Below, piece after piece: positions 11,874-23,780 of a stretch of 64,000 nucleotides of DNA. The notes beneath the pieces are model-generated. The model was not told the origin of the DNA, ran no database searches, and saw only the letters and a program-made list of their open reading frames with translations. The translations under genes were made by a program, and so were the position numbers. The stretch is taken from NCBI RefSeq assembly GCF_000189635.1, contig NW_002476554.1, forward strand, positions 314,731-378,730, given 5' to 3'. The stretch's first letter is position 1. Every line of letters begins with the position of its first letter. This DNA comes from Tetrahymena thermophila SB210. Its lineage: Eukaryota; Ciliophora; Oligohymenophorea; Hymenostomatida; Tetrahymenidae.

Positions 11874-14800
11874 CTCCAATTTAATTGGCAATACCGCTTT
11901 TAGAGATTTGAATAATCTTTTAAGTAAATTGTATAATCTGACCAGTTTTGATCTTAATTTAAAGTAAAATTCTTTCATGTTAGCAAAAATAAAATATGAA
12001 AAAAATTATTTTAAGATAGTTTTATTTTTAATAAAAGAAATACTTAAACTGAAGAAAGAATTTTCTCTTAATTAGCTATGGGAATTTAAAACTGTTCTAA
12101 ACTCATAAATTTGGCTTTAAAACTAGATTGTGTTTCTTAAATATTCGGCTAAGAATTCCTATATTTAGCATAGGGTATAGGAAGCTGTTTAAATCTTAAG
12201 AATTTAAAACTTGATTTTGAGTAAATTATAATATTAAAAAAAATAAAATTATTTTAAATTAATTTTTAAAGAAAAAATGAATTCTCTGAAAATAATCTAA
12301 AAGACTTAGGGGGAAATTTAGCAAATTGTTAGAATCTAACAGTTTTCTACTTGAATTTAAGGTGATAATTAAAACATTTTATTTTATTCTAAAGTTAAAA
12401 ATATTACTTTGAAATTAATTTTTTAGTTTTTTCATTTTTCAAATAAATAAATTAATTAATTAATAAAAAATAAATTTAAAAGTAATTGTAAAACAAGTAT
12501 TTCAGAAGATTGCTTTGACTAAATGTTCAAAAGTTGCAAACAGCTGTCTTAATTAACATTTATGTTTAAGTAAATAATTAAGGTTAATATATTTTATAAT
12601 AATTACTTTACTTTTCTAGGTTTTCTTTTTTTAAATTTGATATTAAATATTATTAATTATTATTTAAAACAAAATATATAAAAAGTAATAACAAGGCCTA
12701 TGATGAATTTTTATTTAATTTCGCTAAATAATTATCAAGCTGCAAAAATTTGGATTATTTAAATGTTCAGTTTAAGTAAATAAAGCTTTAATTTTTACTT
12801 TTAAGATTTATCATAAATCATAATTATAAAAAATAAAAAATATCATAGACATTTATATTTTAATTGATATATTAAGCAATAACTATTCACAAGGAAGCTA
12901 CTTAACTGATTTAGGAAAAAGTTTAGAAAGTTGCTTAGAAATTAAAACAATTTTATTATAAATAAAGTAATTAATTTTATTGCTCTTTACTTTAACTAAA
13001 TAATATTTTACTAAAAACAATAATATAATTTTTGGTTAATTTTTATTGTCAACAATATTTATTTAAAAAAAGAAATAATTATTTAGGAAATTAGTGTATA
13101 TCTGACTTTTGCAAAAGCTTAAAAAAATGCTAGAACCTGATGAATTTGCAACTTGATTTTAGGTTAAAATAATATTTTTATTCTAAATAAATATTAAATA
13201 GATTTCTAACTTTTCTAAATTGAAAATTTCTAATTAATAACTTAAATTTTTGATTTGAATAGCCGAAATAACGAAATCAGTGATTAGTTTTTAACAGATT
13301 TAGGGAATTAGATATAAGATTATAACAACCTCACCATTTTAGATTTGGATTTAAGGTTCAAATTTTAATTATTTTGTTTTTTTTTCTACAAATAATAAAA
13401 TTTTTAAACAAAATTGATTTTTAATAATTTTGCAAAAAAAAATGTTGAATTTCATAAATATACTTATAGTTGTAACACAATCGATACTTAAGGTGTTATG
13501 GACTTCAGCGTAGGACTGAGGGAATGTAAGAATATATCAAGATTGTCACTTAACTTTTAGTAAAGTTACTTTTAATTTATTATTAATAAGATTTTCTCTT
13601 ACATTTATAAAATTAATTTGAAAAAAAAGCGATAACTACATTTAAGATGATGGTGCAACAAATTTATGTTAAAATCTCCCCAAAAATCTTAAAGATTTAT
13701 CTCTTAAATTAGGGTAAGAATATTTGACTATAAGTTAAGCATTAAATTTTAATAATATTTAATAGATTTATTTAAAATTTGTTAGTTTTTACAATAAATT
13801 TATTTAAAGTTTTTATTTTATTTATTCTATAAGTGGGAATCAAATTACTTAACAAGGAGCCATTATTTTATCTGAAGCGCTTGCAAATTATAAAATGTTA
13901 GAAAGCTTTAACCTTTTTATAAAGTAAAATAAAAAATATTATACTTAATAAAAAATTTATTTTTATTTGATTAAATTTATTTTTTTATTGAGTTATTTTT
14001 AAAATTAATTTTATAGTAAAAATTTAATACTTTCAGATGGCTTAGCTATTCTAGCAAGATCAATAGCATAAATGAAGTTATTAAAATACTTAACACTTAA
14101 TTTGACGTAAATTTTTTATAAATTATTTATTTATTTATCTATCAAAAATAAATATGGTGTATTTAATGAAGATATCTTACTTTTATTTACTTAATTACCC
14201 TAAATTTTCATTATTTATCACAAATCTCCTACTCAAACTTTAGATTCTTAATGGTGAAAAAATAAAAGAATATAAAAATAATTTTTTTTGTAAAAAGGAA
14301 GTATTTATTTTTAAATTATGGTTTATTTTTTAAATGAATTAATTTAATTTAATTTAATTTGAATTTGAATAAATGATAAATATTTTGATAATAATTTATA
14401 GAGGAAGTGAGATAAGCATTGATGGATTAACCAAACTTGGATAAGAGTTAATTAATTGTAAAAACCTGAAATATTTCTTTCTCTATGTTAAGTAAATCAA
14501 AAAATGTTATTTTATTATAACTCAATATTGATTTTTAAAAAATTCATTATGAGAGTTAATTTATTTACTTATTATGTCTATGTGTTATAAAAGCTATAAA
14601 TACATTATAAATTATTAATTCTATATCAAATCATAAATTAACAATATTTTTATTTAATTATTCATAAAATAGCAATGATCTCACTTTAGCGCTTTAAAAC
14701 TTAGTCCAAGATTTGTCTTTAATTAAGAATCTTACAAATTTAACAATATCGATAAGGTAAAATCTATTTACTCAATAAAGATTTATTTAATTATTGTTAT

Positions 14801-14928
14801 ATATATTTAATTAAAATTTTTAAATCACTAGTGGAGATGTTAGGAATTAAAAATATCCTATTATTTTTAAATTCATGAAGAGGTGTATTAGGCTAGTTAT
14901 GATTAAAATAGGATTTTATTTTAATTGA
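11874..14928 (+). CDS. LRR family protein B, tandem duplicate of A lacking 5' exons
   Basis: Exons collinear with gene A: 11874-11963, 12038-12220, 12272-12361, 12483-12569, 12686-12775, 12877-12966, 13073-13162, 13263-13355, 13470-13559, 13630-13713, 13834-13923, 14017-14106, 14402-14491, 14673-14756 and 14832-14928 (TGA 14926-14928). Lengths match gene A exon for exon (90, 183, 90, 87, 90, 90, 90, 93, 90, 84, 90, 90) and all frames stay open, so most of the coding part looks conserved. The module at 14402 reads SEISIDGLTKLGQELINCKN, the typical repeat consensus. Counterparts of A exons 1-3, including the start codon, are not recognisable upstream. B is therefore either a 5'-truncated copy or starts from an unrecognised exon in 11178-11873. 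The listed start is the first supported exon, not the initiator. Confidence 0.72.
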
Positions 14929-15676
14929 TTAAAAATGAACTATTTATATTATTTTCATTAAAAAAATATATATTCAAATTCAAATTAAAATAACTAATAC
15001 CATATATTTTTTTTAACTAGCACTAAAAACATGAAAATTATTTTGAAAATTTTTATATTTAAAAATAAATTGATTTTTTGGAATTAATTAAACTTCTCTC
15101 TCCCTAATGCTTAAAGGATATGTATTTACTTATATGTTAATTGAAAAATATAAAAAAGGTATTTTATATTTAATAGTTCTTCAAATTTTAAATTTATTTA
15201 TCTGTTTTAAATTTAAAAGTAAAGTAAAATAAAATTTACTAATTAATACTAAAATTAAGTTATTTATCAAATTAAGAAAAATGGGGTGCAAAAATTCAAA
15301 GCAGTAAAAAAACCATAAAGAAATTAACTATACTGAAACAGTAATTAAAATAGAATGATTGATTATTAAAGTATTTTTAAATTAAGTCAAATGTTAAATT
15401 TCAAAAGAAAATAGTTTGATAGATTAATTTATTGGTTAATCTTTTTATAAATTTTATAAATTATGATAAAGGAGGAACTTTCAGAAAAACATGAAATTTT
15501 TAATTTAACTTAATTATTTTAAGATTTCAATTATATTTAAATTGAGATTATGATTTTAATTAATTTTTATTAAAGAAAAATGAAGGAAAGTAAGAAGACT
15601 ATTGTTAGAGTCATCAAGAGCTGATAAAGATATCAAACATCAAAAGTTTCAGTAGTGTAAAAAGTTATTTGAAATT
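14929..15676. other. AT-rich spacer before LRR gene C
   Basis: No gene or repeat is evident up to about 15580. At 15580 an ATG opens a short frame that hits TGA after 14 codons. From the same area a different frame leads into the conserved N-terminal domain of LRR gene C; see that entry. Confidence 0.5.
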
Positions 15677-17035
15677 ATGAAAATGATTAACTTAATTTGT
15701 AATAAATAGCTTACAGATTGCTCAAATCCAGATTAAATTACTTTGCTAGACTTAAAGTTAACTATTATTTGCATTTAAAATAAATTAAATATTATAAAAT
15801 CTTATTTAGGCCGACTTAAAATAATTAAGGGAATTTAATAATACAAGCTTTGTAAAATTTTACTAATCTAAATTCACTAATATTAGATTTTAGGTAATAA
15901 GATTTTATATATTTAATATAATGTAATTTATATAAAAGTAGATAGAGAGTTTATTTAAATTCAATTTTTATTAAATAAATTTAAAAAGAGCAATTAAATA
16001 AAAATAAAATACCATTATAAATAATAAAGCATTATTTTTTGGAGAGATTGTTGTTTTGAAATTCTAATGATTGTTTCAACCATAAATTAATAAATAAAAA
16101 ATAAATAATTTATCTAAACTCATCTGTAAATTGTCTGTTTAATCACTTTACCTTGATAAATGAAAATTATTAATTCATATATTTATTTTCATTTATTAGT
16201 AATTTCACTCTTGATTAGTAAGAATTTAAAGATTTATTTTAGGCTCTTAAAAATGTAGCTTGTATTTAGAAGTTAGATTTGAATCTATGGTAAATACTAA
16301 TTAATTTTCAATTAATGAGATCTTCAAAAATATGAAATATAAAAGGATGTCTAAAATCAACAATAGTTTATTAACTGAGCTAGCATTTTCTTTATAGGCA
16401 TAATCAAATATTCTTTTTCTTTCATTAAATTTAATGTAATTTAATTAATTTTTAAAATTGCAAGTTTTATACTTTTATTTACTAATTAATTTAGCGAAAA
16501 TGACAAAATTAAATAAGAAGAAATGGAAATTTTGTATCAGGGAATAGCCGATTGCAAAAATTTAACGTTTTTAAAGTTAGTGACTCCGTATTTAATTTAA
16601 AATCATAATTAAAATAGATATTTATTAAATCCGTTTTATTAATCAGAGTAAGTGCAAATACCAACAAATCTTTGAGTGATTTAGGGAATCTTATTTTGAA
16701 TCATCTAATTAAATTAAAAGAGTTGTATCTCACTCTTAAGTATTTATTTATAATAAATAGCTTTATTTAATAAATTATAATTTTAAAATAAAATAAAAAC
16801 AGATGCTGTTAAGATGTTTAGAATTTGATAAAGCTGTTATCTAAAACCAAAAGCATTACATTTATATATTTTAATTTATGGTACTGCTTTTAAATTTAAT
16901 ATATCTAAATGCACATTTTTATTAATTATTTATTTTTTAACAAAAAGGAATTTAAATAATATAAAAGAATTCGATACATATAAATATCAATTATGCAAAT
17001 CAAGGAGACTATCAAATATAAAAATATTATTATGA
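15677..17035 (+). CDS. LRR family protein C, shorter family member
   Basis: Exons: ..15756, 15810-15893, 16200-16289, 16495-16575, 16647-16739, 16803-16880 and 16948-17035 (TGA 17033-17035), all joining in phase 2. The first exon carries the family's N-terminal pattern, here LTDCSNPDQITLLDLK. Later exons each hold one LRR (for example GIADCKNLTFLKL), and the last ends in the basic tail CKSRRLSNIKILL seen in A and B. The frame is open upstream of 15677 to about 15584 but contains no ATG there. The nearest upstream ATG (15580) is in another frame, so either a 1-nt indel, an unseen exon, or initiation at 15677 must be assumed. The 306-nt interval 15894-16199 may contain a decayed module. More diverged from A and B than they are from each other. 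Confidence 0.65.
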
Positions 17036-17368
17036 TCTTAAAAAAACAGAATGTCGATTTTATTTATTTATATCTTTAAATTCATATACGGTAAAACTTC
17101 ATATATTAAGTAAGGCCCGTATTTAAAAATTTGAAAATGTTGTTTTATTAATTGTTTTAACCAATAAAATTTTTGTTTTCAATCACATTTTGAAATTTGA
17201 GGTTTTATGATAATATGAATAAAGAATTTATCAAATTAAAAAAATATATATAAATAAATTGGTATGATTGGAGTAATTAATTTAGGGGTATCTATCTGAT
17301 TATTAAAGTAGTGCTACATTATTATATAGAAATGAAACACACACATAAATTGAATTATTATAATAAAA
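17036..17368. other. Spacer between convergent genes
   Basis: AT-rich 3' flank shared by LRR gene C (+) and the riboflavin kinase gene (-). No terminator-like or RNA element is seen. Confidence 0.6.
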
Positions 17369-18981
17369 TCATTCTTATATTAATTTTCCTTGAGCATGAT
17401 CACAATGAATAACTTTAATTAGATGATCTAAAAAGTTTTATATTTTAAAATAGAATAAAATTATTATCTATTTAAAAAGTAGTTTGTTTATTTTACCAAA
17501 TTCTTTGAAGTCTGCTTCAGGTCTTGTGAAATGTGTAATTTCTACTTTAATATTTGATTCATAGAAATCTTTTTCGAAATCATGATACACATAACATTCC
17601 TTTATAAATATTTATTTATTTATTTAGATTGCAATTAGAATAAAATTACTAGAAAAATCTATTTTCAAAAAATTAATCAAATCATTTACAAGTTGTTTTT
17701 TTGAGTCTTCAAAGTATTAGCTTGATCCTAAGAAAAAGAGTGCTTAGTATTAAGAGCCATTTAGTAAGGCAGTACCAGCATAAACTCCTGTTAATAAGTG
17801 ATTTATTTTTTATTCTATTTCTTTTGTTACTTCAAGATTTGCAGTAGGAATACCTAGTTCTTTAGCAGCTTTACCTAGATTTTAAATAATATGATATTTA
17901 TTTATTTATTATCTCCTTTTGTATTTTATGCATTAATAATGTTTTTATTTATTAAATTGAGATAAAATTGTTTGTGGTTGTCTGGCTGAATGACTAACTA
18001 ATTGACTAATTAGCTAACTAAATTTTTCTACAACAAATATCAAAGTTGAATTATTTATTTACCATGTCCATGTATAACCTTGCTTTCGCAAACAACCTTT
18101 TATGGAAGCTTTACATTTTCAGTGAATCCTAGCATTACTTTGCTTGATGGAGCCTCTTTTAACTTTAAGAAATATTCAGGTGCAGGGAAAGAAATTTCTT
18201 CTTTTAAAGCATGTTCTTTAATAAGCTCCTACCATTTAATATCTTCCCATTTAATGTAGTTGTGGCATCCTTCGACTTCAAACTTTTTATCTTTATTGTG
18301 GAATTGCTAATTCTTGATGTAAATAAGAGTCTTCTTTATTTCTAAATGCTTGTTAAGTTCGCTAAAATGCTATAATAACTCTCTATCTCCATCTACTATG
18401 AAGTTAGATTCTTCCCAAACTTGCTTCAATTCATCGTAATGGTTGAATTTATTTTAGGCAAACCACTCTATTTGAAAAAATAAATTATTTATTCCAATAT
18501 AACTTCATAAAATAAATAAGTTTTGCTCTTACTTTGGTGGGATTCTGTGATATTTTGGAAGTATTCTTTTGGGAGGTTGGTATATATAACTACTTCATAA
18601 CCGTTGTCATTGAGATATTATACTAAATAAAAATACAAAAATAAGTTAGCAGACTTGAAAATGCATTTTATTGATGAGAATTTAGTATTATAATGTACTT
18701 GTGTCTATTGCTCCTACAATAGGCTTGATTGCCTTGAAGTTTTCCTTGAGTAAGGCGAGAAAATCTGCTTCACTGCATTGATCATTAATGGAATCTTTGG
18801 GAATTGCTTAGTAGGCATCAGAGGGAAGCTTAAGCTCGTAAAGATTTCTAGTGCTATTTTAGATATTAAATCCTTTGGGTAAAAGGTAAGAACGCAAGGC
18901 GCAGAACAATAAAGAGTTGTAATCAAAGACTAAGTTAAAATTAATATAAACGTATTTCATTTTTTGTTGGCACTATCCCAT
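17369..18981 (-). CDS. HAD-like domain fused to riboflavin kinase
   Basis: Six exons on the minus strand: 18699-18981, 18533-18622, 18063-18467, 17690-17874, 17497-17599 and 17369-17427. They sum to 375 codons including TGA at 17369-17371. The C-terminal ~130 residues are a flavokinase domain: GKAAKELGIPTANLE contains the family's G-x-PTAN nucleotide/metal motif. It is followed by GVYAGTALLNG, FLGSSQYFE, a DFYESNIKVEI strand pair and THFTRPEADF, the usual RPE motif near the end. It should phosphorylate riboflavin to FMN. The N-terminal half resembles the HAD fold of plant FMN hydrolase/riboflavin kinase proteins, with YEVVIYTNLP as likely motif 2. The first motif reads INFNLVFD rather than DxDGT, so phosphatase activity is doubtful. 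The upstream in-frame ATG at 18979 gives an MGQC start that could be myristoylated; the internal ATG at 18958 is the alternative. Confidence 0.88.
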
Positions 18982-19265
18982 CTATTTAATTTATTTATTT
19001 GCTTTACTATTATGATCTATTTATATATTATTAAATTATTATATCATTTACTGCATTCTTAGCTCTTCTAATTTATATTAAATTAATTTTTGCTGGAAAA
19101 CCTATAAATTTTAATCAAAATTATAGATTTTTTATGAAGAGAATCTTTCGTTTTTGTTGACTTCAAATTAATACAAAAAACTTAAATAATTGCATTTTTC
19201 TGGAAGGCTTCTTTCTCTCTTGAAATTTCAATTATCGTATTATATTTACACATACAGAGCTATAA

Positions 19266-19577
19266 TCAAGTAAGTAAAGATAATTGACGTCTAAAATTAA
19301 TAAACAACTTTATTTTACTTACTTGGCTAATAAAACAGTTGATGTCAAAGTTGATTAACATGTTAAGTTTTTTACTTGCTTAACCATAAGTAAAACATAA
19401 TATATTATAATATATCAAATCATTAAATATATCTTTAAACGCCACACATAACTCCACAAAAGCTTTTATTACATTTTTAAGTATTATAAACATATTTTTT
19501 CTAATTAAATCTTCTCCATAGAGATTACAAAAAAAAATAATGTAGCATGAAAAGACAAAATAATAATTTTTTCTCAA
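19266..19577 (-). CDS. Doubtful small ORF with signal-peptide-like start
   Basis: In the ciliate code the frame runs from ATG at 19577 to TGA at 19266-19268, 103 residues. It starts MRKNYYFVFSCYIIFFCNLY, a hydrophobic stretch that could be a signal peptide, and has six cysteines. No family is recognised and the codon composition is close to the surrounding spacer. With only one stop codon, frames of this length arise by chance in such DNA. Confidence 0.25.
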
Positions 19578-20534
19578 GCTTTTTCTATTTAGATTACAAA
19601 GATCTAATGAAGAAAAAAAAAATTAAAGTTGCGAACTTAAATAGAACAATTCAAAATTGATAGCAAATACATAGAAAGATTTTATATTGATACATATTAA
19701 ATTTATTTTGAATATAGAATAACGATAAAATACATTATTAAATTGGTCTATGAAGTACAGAGAGAAACTGACTGATTATTTATTTTGTAAAGAAGATAAA
19801 ATAATTATTAAATATAAAAAGAAAAGTAAATAGAAGAAGCATATTATCATTCATTAATTAATTCATTTTAAATAAATCTCCTTATCAAAAGCTAAAAACT
19901 AATTTAGTATCTTATTGATTTGTGGAATTAAAAAAATGCTTACAGAATAAATTATTATTAATTAATTAAATTTTATTTTAGCTAATTAGCTACCATAGAA
20001 TTGCATATGAATTCTGTCTTATTATTATTGAAAATTTAGTGTTTAGATTTTAGCTATTAAGAATACTGGGAATGAGCAATTAGAAGTAAATACTATTTTA
20101 ATGAAAATGAAATTAAGTTGAAACTACTCATTTCTTAAGCAACTTTTATAAGATAACCCCAATCAAGAATATAAAACAGGTGTTAATTATATACAAATAC
20201 TTGTTATCATCCTGTTATTTTTTAAGTTATTTAATATTATTTATTATCAATTTGTGCTATAAAAATAGTTAATTACATTTTTCAACTCCTTTCCTCCTTT
20301 AAATAGGTTCATGTACTCATATTAAGCTATGTTTTTTAAATATATTAAAAGTTAAATACAAGTAGAATATTATTTTTGTTATGTTATAGTTTAGATGTAT
20401 TTATTTATTTATTTTTATATATTAAGCAAGTGGTATTTTTATAAAAATTTAGCTAAAATATCATCTATAGAAAATATCATTTATTTAATGATTCATATTT
20501 CAAATCAGAGTTTTTTATTAATTAATAAATTTTA

Positions 20535-20708
20535 TCATTGCTAAATTATTAAAAACAAGCTCATTAATTTGCGAGGATATGAACAAATAATATCCACACA
20601 TTATTACCACCTTTTAAATACATTAATAAAATTTTTCTTACTTCCCATTAAATCTACACTTAATTGTAGAGCAACAGCACTAAAGAATTTGTAGCCTGTA
20701 ATTGTCAT
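20535..20708 (-). CDS. Doubtful 57-residue ORF
   Basis: ATG at 20708 to TGA at 20535-20537. The first 30 codons (MTITGYKFFSAVALQLSVDL...) are somewhat richer in GC than the flanks and contain mixed codons, so this could be an isolated exon. No family recognised and no neighbouring exon found. Confidence 0.2.
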
Positions 20709-21463
20709 TTATCTAATTATTAAAAAAAAAAAATCAAGCGCTGAAATAGGAATCATAAAAAATTGCAAATTAAACACATTTTTTAATGTATATAAATAAT
20801 GTTTAAGATGATAGCAAAATGGGAAATTTAGATGCAAAGTTATTTTTTATAAAATTTAAAAAGCAGAAAATATTTAAAGCAAAGAATAAAAATAGTTTTT
20901 TGTTTAAATTAAAAAATATCATTTTTATTATTATTAAATTTAGTTTTAGTTTTTTTTTAGCTTTTGGTAAAGGGAAACAACTAAAAAAATAAATAAATAA
21001 AAAAAAATAATATATTTCTTTAATTGATATTTTAATTGTCACCTCTACAATTTTGCCCACTCAATAAATAATTTTTATTGAAATGTTTAACTGAAGTAAT
21101 TTAAATTTAAAAAATTTTTAGAAAGTCAATTAAATCAAAAATATTTAAAAAAATTAGTTAGTTTTATTTCTAACAAAAAAATACTTTATTTAATTTTTTA
21201 TTTTGTGATCTAAATTAATTTCTAAATTGATAATTATTTTTCTTAGAATGAAATAATTTTTGCAAATAAATTTATTATTTTATTAAAATTATAATGGCAT
21301 TAAATTATCTATTTTTAAATAGTAAAGCAAGTTACTCCTGAAAGACTATGTTAAGAATACCAAATATTGTGATAATCCACAATTCAAGTTGATAAAAGGT
21401 GAACTATTTATTTTAAATTTAAAAATATCGAAACAATTGCAGATTTTATATTTAATTATTTAC

Positions 21464-22841
21464 AAAGTATTTGTCTCTGTTACCATAAATCAAATTAAAT
21501 AAAGCTAGATTAATAAGGTATCCAATAAAAGCGCCATTTATAAAAAAAGAAAGGTCTTTAAAGGCAAATATAAATGCACAAGTGCAAAGTCCTATACCAA
21601 GAGAAAATCTAAATATTTCTATTGAGCTCATCCATGAGTTTCCAACATAATTTTATTAGTATATGATCTATTAAAATATATAAAAAAACATTTATAAAAC
21701 TATCTTTCATGCTTTAGATTTCAAATCTTTTGATTCAAAATATAAAATTGAATAAAATATTATGAAAATCTAAAATAAAATTTGTAGAAATTTCATAATT
21801 GATTTAAATAAGTTTTTCTATTTTCTCAAATTGTAATTTTATATAAAATTATTTATTTATTTATTGTTTAATTAATAACAAAAATCTAAAATTTATATTA
21901 AATAAATTACTGTTGTAATTATTAGTCCTAATAATATGCTCAGTGTGACTTTCATGATAAAATCAGTTTCTTTTAATTCGAACAGTAATGCCATTCCTAA
22001 AATCATAAAAATAGCCGAAAACAATTCAGAGTTGTCCTCAAAGTATCCCCAAGGATATGAAATATCAATAGATGGACAGGCTAATTTAATTAAAATTATA
22101 AATCAATTTAAGTTAATCTGATCAATTTAATAGGCTATTAATGAATCTTCTTAAAAGAAAGAATTTAATCATGTAAACAAAACTTGATTAATTTTGTATA
22201 CATACATACCATTTAATGTTGTGGCAGATATTTCATAGCTGTCCTGATTTTTACTTACAATTTCTACGTTTTTTAAATCACTTCTTAAATCGCAGTTTAG
22301 CTTTACTAGAACTTTTGTACCAGACTTTCCTTCTAAATAAATCTAAATTCCTTTTTCTGCATTTTATTCATCTGTTAATTGTTTTAAAATTGCAAAAACA
22401 ATTAGTAAATAAAATTGAAATACTTATTTATTTATTTATTTACTTATTTTTTCATATTTAGAAACATACAAATATTCGCAATTTTAGCTAGTTTTTATCG
22501 AAGCATATTCATTATAAATATTATGATCATTATCACATGTCAAATTTTTATTTAGAGAATTGCAAAACATTATATTTATGTTCACATCATTTAACTTAGC
22601 ATTTAAGCCACTAAATATATGTAATAAAATCAATGAATATTTGCCATAAACTAAATTGGTCTAAATATTACCCTTATTTATCTAATAAATAAAGACTATA
22701 TTAATATTAATCTAATCTCACCAGACATTAAAATTTATCATTTCTTCTACTTATTTCTGAATTTACTGAAAAAATAAGTGTAGAAAACAACAGAATTATT
22801 TTCTAAATATTTAAAAAGCATCCATATTTCTTGCTTTGCAT
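21464..22841 (-). CDS. Multi-pass membrane protein, TMEM198/DUF4203-like, 3' part broken or mis-spliced
   Basis: Exons 22722-22841, 22444-22672, 22210-22371 and 21911-22080 join in phase. They give a signal peptide (KIILLFSTLIFSVNS), an ectodomain with several Cys (including MFCNSLNKNLTCDND), then a hydrophobic region starting ELFSAIFMILGMALLF. A fifth exon 21717-21779 continues the hydrophobic helix but reaches TGA at 21717-21719 (247 residues in all). Further along, 21464-21660 is an open frame with two more membrane helices (FRFSLGIGLCTCAFIFAF; GAFIGYLINLALFNLIYG), as expected of the same protein. I found no splice site that bypasses the TGA. Either the gene is decaying, splicing is unusual, or there is a sequence error. 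The family assignment rests on the signal peptide-ectodomain-helix bundle layout only. Confidence 0.6.
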
Positions 22842-23046
22842 TAGTTTTATCCTTTCCTAGATTAAAGTAGAAAATGAGTTTAAATAAATAAATTATTCCC
22901 TATTTTTGATTGTTTTGTTAACAACTATGCAATATACTACTAATTAAATTGAATGCAACTATTAATTTATTATTACCGTTTTTAATCAACTTAAAAATAT
23001 CAATTTTTTTAATTAAAAAAATTTCTTTTTGAGATCAAAGAAAGAG

Positions 23047-23087
<41 letters not shown>

Positions 23088-23780
23088 CTTTTTTATAAGC
23101 ACTCAAATTTAAAAAAATATTATCTCAATTTAAAAATTAAACTGAAAAATATTTTATGAATCTTAACAAATACTTTGAAAAATTAAATAAAATTAAAAAA
23201 AAATGTTTTATTGATATTAAAAATATGCAGAAAAGAAGCTTTTTTGTAATTAAATTACTTTTATTTTTGATTCAATTAAGATTTCAAATTATAAACTTAG
23301 ATATTTAAGACTTTCATTAGATTTAGTCAAAGAAAATTAAAATAAAGTAATTTTTTATTTTTAAAGAAAAATTATTGTTTTACAAAATAATATTTTGTTG
23401 ACATTAATTTTATAATTGTGTTTATTTCTGATTTTAAATTATTAACTAAAAATATAAAATTAGGGAAAATAAATTAAAAGTTGATATTAGTAATATTTAA
23501 ACAAAGTAAAAGTATCAAGAAAAATTAAATATTTGAGAGCAATAAATAAATAAATTAATTAACCTAATTAGATGGTATTATAGATAAATATATAAAAAAT
23601 AAAAATTTAATTTGTTTAAAATGATTAAATATATTTGTTAATTTTGTTCTTTTTTTATAAAATATAAATTATATGTATTTTTATACATTTTATACATGAA
23701 TATGGTCAGATAGATAGAAATTATATTTAATGAATTTCACTAGCAATTTTTTTCTTATTATTCAATAACACATTTATGTG
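22842..23780. other. AT-rich spacer with a TATC microsatellite
   Basis: No gene seen. Contains the tetranucleotide repeat listed separately; otherwise A/T runs. Confidence 0.6.
23047..23088. repeat. (TATC)n microsatellite
   Basis: About ten near-perfect tandem TATC units in a gene-free spacer. Likely length-variable; no function inferred. Confidence 0.95.

Larger units (their letters stand above)
18982..21463. other. Long AT-rich region with only weak ORFs
   Basis: No convincing gene. Two short minus-strand frames that are open in the ciliate code are listed separately (19266-19577, 20535-20708). A minus-strand frame near 20800-21460 lacks TGA over a long stretch, but its composition is that of spacer (long Phe/Lys/Asn runs), so I do not call it a gene. 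Confidence 0.5.

Noticed and set aside
20803-21060. 85-residue minus-strand frame rich in Phe, Leu, Lys
   Set aside because: Composition equals spacer DNA (homopolymers); no signal or domain.
23040-23090. CRISPR-like or regulatory repeat
   Set aside because: It is a plain TATC microsatellite without spacers.
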